64,000 nt of DNA. Origin: Dreissena polymorpha (Eukaryota > Mollusca > Bivalvia > Myida > Dreissenidae). Position 1 is the first letter of the stretch, and each line of letters opens with the position of its first letter. This document shows positions 62,414 through 64,000 of this stretch, one piece after another. Below the pieces are notes generated by a model. The model was given only the letters and a program-made list of their open reading frames with translations. It did no database searches and was not told where the DNA came from. The position numbers were made by a program, and so were the translations under genes. Location of the stretch: NCBI RefSeq assembly GCF_020536995.1, contig NC_068355.1:127623472-127687471 (forward strand), written 5' to 3'.

Positions 62414-63547
62414 GTGAGTGAACTTGAACATAACTTTTTGAAATGCTCTGGAAATAAACGCGAGAAACACAGACATAGGCAGTTATATAAGTATAAACAA
62501 AAGCAGTTTGATAGGGAGATCAAAAAGCGCAAACGACAATACGAACGACACCAGCAAACTGAACTCGAGGAAATCTGCACAGAGAATCCCAAAGAATTTT
62601 GGCGCCACATAAAATCACTGGGCCCAAAACAAAGCTCCACAATACCCATGGGGACACTTGACGAAAACGGCGACATTGTATATGACAGAACAAGAGTTCT
62701 TAAAGGGTGGGAGATTTTAAAAAACCTATTTAACAAAGCAAAATCTTGCGAAGGATCAAACTTTGACGAACAATTTTATAATGATGTCAAACAATTCAAA
62801 ACCGACCTGGAAGAACACTGTATTGAAAACCAGGAGGACAACTCGTGTTCAATTTTGAACGCTAACATTTCCATTGCTGAAATAGGAAAGGCTGTTCTGA
62901 ATTGTAAAAATGGCAAGGCATGTGGTGAAGACCTACTCCCGTATGAAGTGTTCAAAAATGAAAATTCATACAAGCTCCTCCATGAACTATTTAACAAATG
63001 TTTTATCACCGGGATAACGCCCGCGTTATGGTCATCGTCAATCATTAAGCCAATACCGAAAAGCAGCACAAGCGACCGCCGTATACCGCTCATCTACCGT
63101 GGAATAAGTCTAATGCCGGCGGTTAGCAAAATTTTCTCAAGCGTTTTAAACAGCCGACTAACAAAATATCTGGACTCTAACGATATAATAGTAGACGAAC
63201 AAAACGGCTTCCGGAAACTGCGTTCCTGTACAGACCATCTATTTACATTATGTTCTATCATCCGAAATAGAAAATCGCAAGGCTTATCAACATATGCGTG
63301 CTTTATCGACATGATGAAGGCCTTCGACCGGGTTGACAGAGACTGCTTGCTGGCAAAACTATTATCCGTCGGCGTTCAAGGACAGTTCTATAATATACTG
63401 CGACATCTGTATAGCACTTCTCGTGCAAGGGTTGATGTTAATGGGCATCTAACGGACTACTTTGACATAGAATGCTCCGTAGAACAGGGAAATAAAATAT
63501 CGCCTACCCTATTCGGACTATACATAAACGATTTAGCTGTAGAATAA
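62414..63547 (+). CDS. LINE reverse transcriptase (fingers and palm)
   Basis: Blocks: NPKEFWRHIKSLGPK, LNCKNGKACGEDLLPYEVFK, WSSSIIKPIPKSS, YRGISLMPAVSKIFSSVLN, DEQNGFRKLRSCTDHLF, ACFIDMMKAFDRVDRD (first catalytic Asp) and VEQGNKISPTLFGLYINDLA, then a stop. The second catalytic block LLYADDIVILSENEEN follows at about 63597 in the next open segment (to 63751), and YLGCVLTDTLDFTET continues after that. Catalytic residues are intact apart from the stops. Confidence 0.85.
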   Translation: MSELEHNFLKCSGNKREKHRHRQLYKYKQKQFDREIKKRKRQYERHQQTELEEICTENPKEFWRHIKSLGPKQSSTIPMGTLDENGDIVYDRTRVLKGWEILKNLFNKAKSCEGSNFDEQFYNDVKQFKTDLEEHCIENQEDNSCSILNANISIAEIGKAVLNCKNGKACGEDLLPYEVFKNENSYKLLHELFNKCFITGITPALWSSSIIKPIPKSSTSDRRIPLIYRGISLMPAVSKIFSSVLNSRLTKYLDSNDIIVDEQNGFRKLRSCTDHLFTLCSIIRNRKSQGLSTYACFIDMMKAFDRVDRDCLLAKLLSVGVQGQFYNILRHLYSTSRARVDVNGHLTDYFDIECSVEQGNKISPTLFGLYINDLAVE

Positions 63548-63553
63548 AAATGC

Positions 63554-63751
63554 ATGAACTTGGGAATCATGATTAACGGCGAAAATGTATGCATACTTCT
63601 TTACGCGGACGACATTGTTATCCTGAGTGAAAACGAGGAAAATTTACAGAACATGCTGAATAAAGTGAGTGACTGGTGTAAAAACTGGCGCATGAAAATT
63701 AAGCCAACAAAAACGAACATCGTGCACTTTAGAAAACAAAGCCAAAATTAA
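63554..63751 (+). CDS. LINE RT fragment carrying the YADD motif
   Basis: Encodes MNLGIMINGENVCILLYADD, IVILSENEENLQNMLNKVSD and WRMKIKPTKTNIVHF, then stops. It is the direct continuation of the upstream RT fragment. Confidence 0.8.
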   Translation: MNLGIMINGENVCILLYADDIVILSENEENLQNMLNKVSDWCKNWRMKIKPTKTNIVHFRKQSQN

Positions 63752-64000
63752 ACTGATTACCTCTTTAAAATAGGAGACGATATCATTAGTGTTAAACCGA
63801 GTTATAAATACTTGGGTTGTGTATTGACCGATACGCTTGACTTCACGGAGACAGCTAATATATTAGCGGAATCGGCTGGTCGCGCACTTGGTGGCTTGTT
63901 AAACAAGGCTAATGCATTAAATGGACTTACATTTAACGTCTTCACAAAACTCTACGACACCAGTGTAATCCCGGTGATGGCCTACAGCTCTGGGGTATGG

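Larger units (their letters stand above)
62405..64000 (+). mobile_element. Non-LTR retrotransposon with RT, 5' truncated, running off the window
   Basis: Coding begins abruptly near 62414 in the region before RT (KSLGPKQ, FWRHIK) and continues through RT to the window end. One in-frame stop (63545) and one near 63749 interrupt it, so at least two breaks. The endonuclease and ORF1 are not present upstream, which is AT-rich unrelated DNA, as expected for a 5'-truncated insertion. Confidence 0.85.

Overview
The window looks like nuclear DNA from an invertebrate animal, most likely a bivalve mollusc. It is AT-rich, its genes are split by GT-AG introns, and it is crowded with old transposons. Several dispersed repeats (a palindromic element with a CCTGTGCGGAC core, an AAAGGnCCTTTT-ended element with a tRNA-like body, and a tandem element whose units read like GTTTCATGAAGATTGG) are ones I associate with heterodont bivalves. 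That assignment is recall and inference. I ran no searches, and all coordinates and splice joins were worked out by eye.

The main genic content is a family of single-Ig-domain type I membrane receptors, all on the minus strand. Gene 1 (about 5.7-11.0 kb) and gene 2 (about 16.2-21.2 kb) are tandem paralogues with the same exon plan: signal peptide, one six-cysteine Ig-like domain, 105-bp stalk exon(s), a 135-bp membrane exon, a long tyrosine-rich tail exon, a mini-exon and a short terminal exon. Every intron is phase 1. A divergent third member (about 25.8-32.7 kb) keeps the Ig domain but has a short, charged tail. Gene 1's tail carries a tandem array of about 17-residue units built on YAECMPN. 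Gene 1 also has three tandem copies of a stalk exon, one of them decayed. A small unrelated host gene (about 54.1-55.7 kb, minus) encodes an acidic N-terminus and a basic C-terminus.

Mobile elements fill most of the rest. There are four non-LTR retrotransposon copies: 11.6-12.9 kb, deleted; 33.6-35.95 kb, lying inside an inverted repeat; 38.0-42.3 kb on the minus strand, with ORF1, endonuclease and RT; and 62.4 kb to the window end. An LTR-retrotransposon Gag/protease fossil lies at about 43.0-44.4 kb. At 46.6-52.1 kb a pogo-like DNA transposon with a spliced but truncated transposase holds a nested PIF/Harbinger-like element that has a 3-bp CAG target duplication. A second pogo-like element (55.96-58.24 kb) has perfect 25-bp terminal repeats, a TA duplication and arrays of a TGAGTCGGACAG motif.

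Large palindromes are also present: 0-3.4 kb with a nested MITE, 4.3 kb, 9.8 kb, 22.9-23.2 kb, 23.3-24.4 kb and 33.3-36.8 kb. A TTCG/TCCG minisatellite lies at 59.8-60.3 kb. The remaining stretches are AT-rich intergenic or intronic DNA in which I see no gene.
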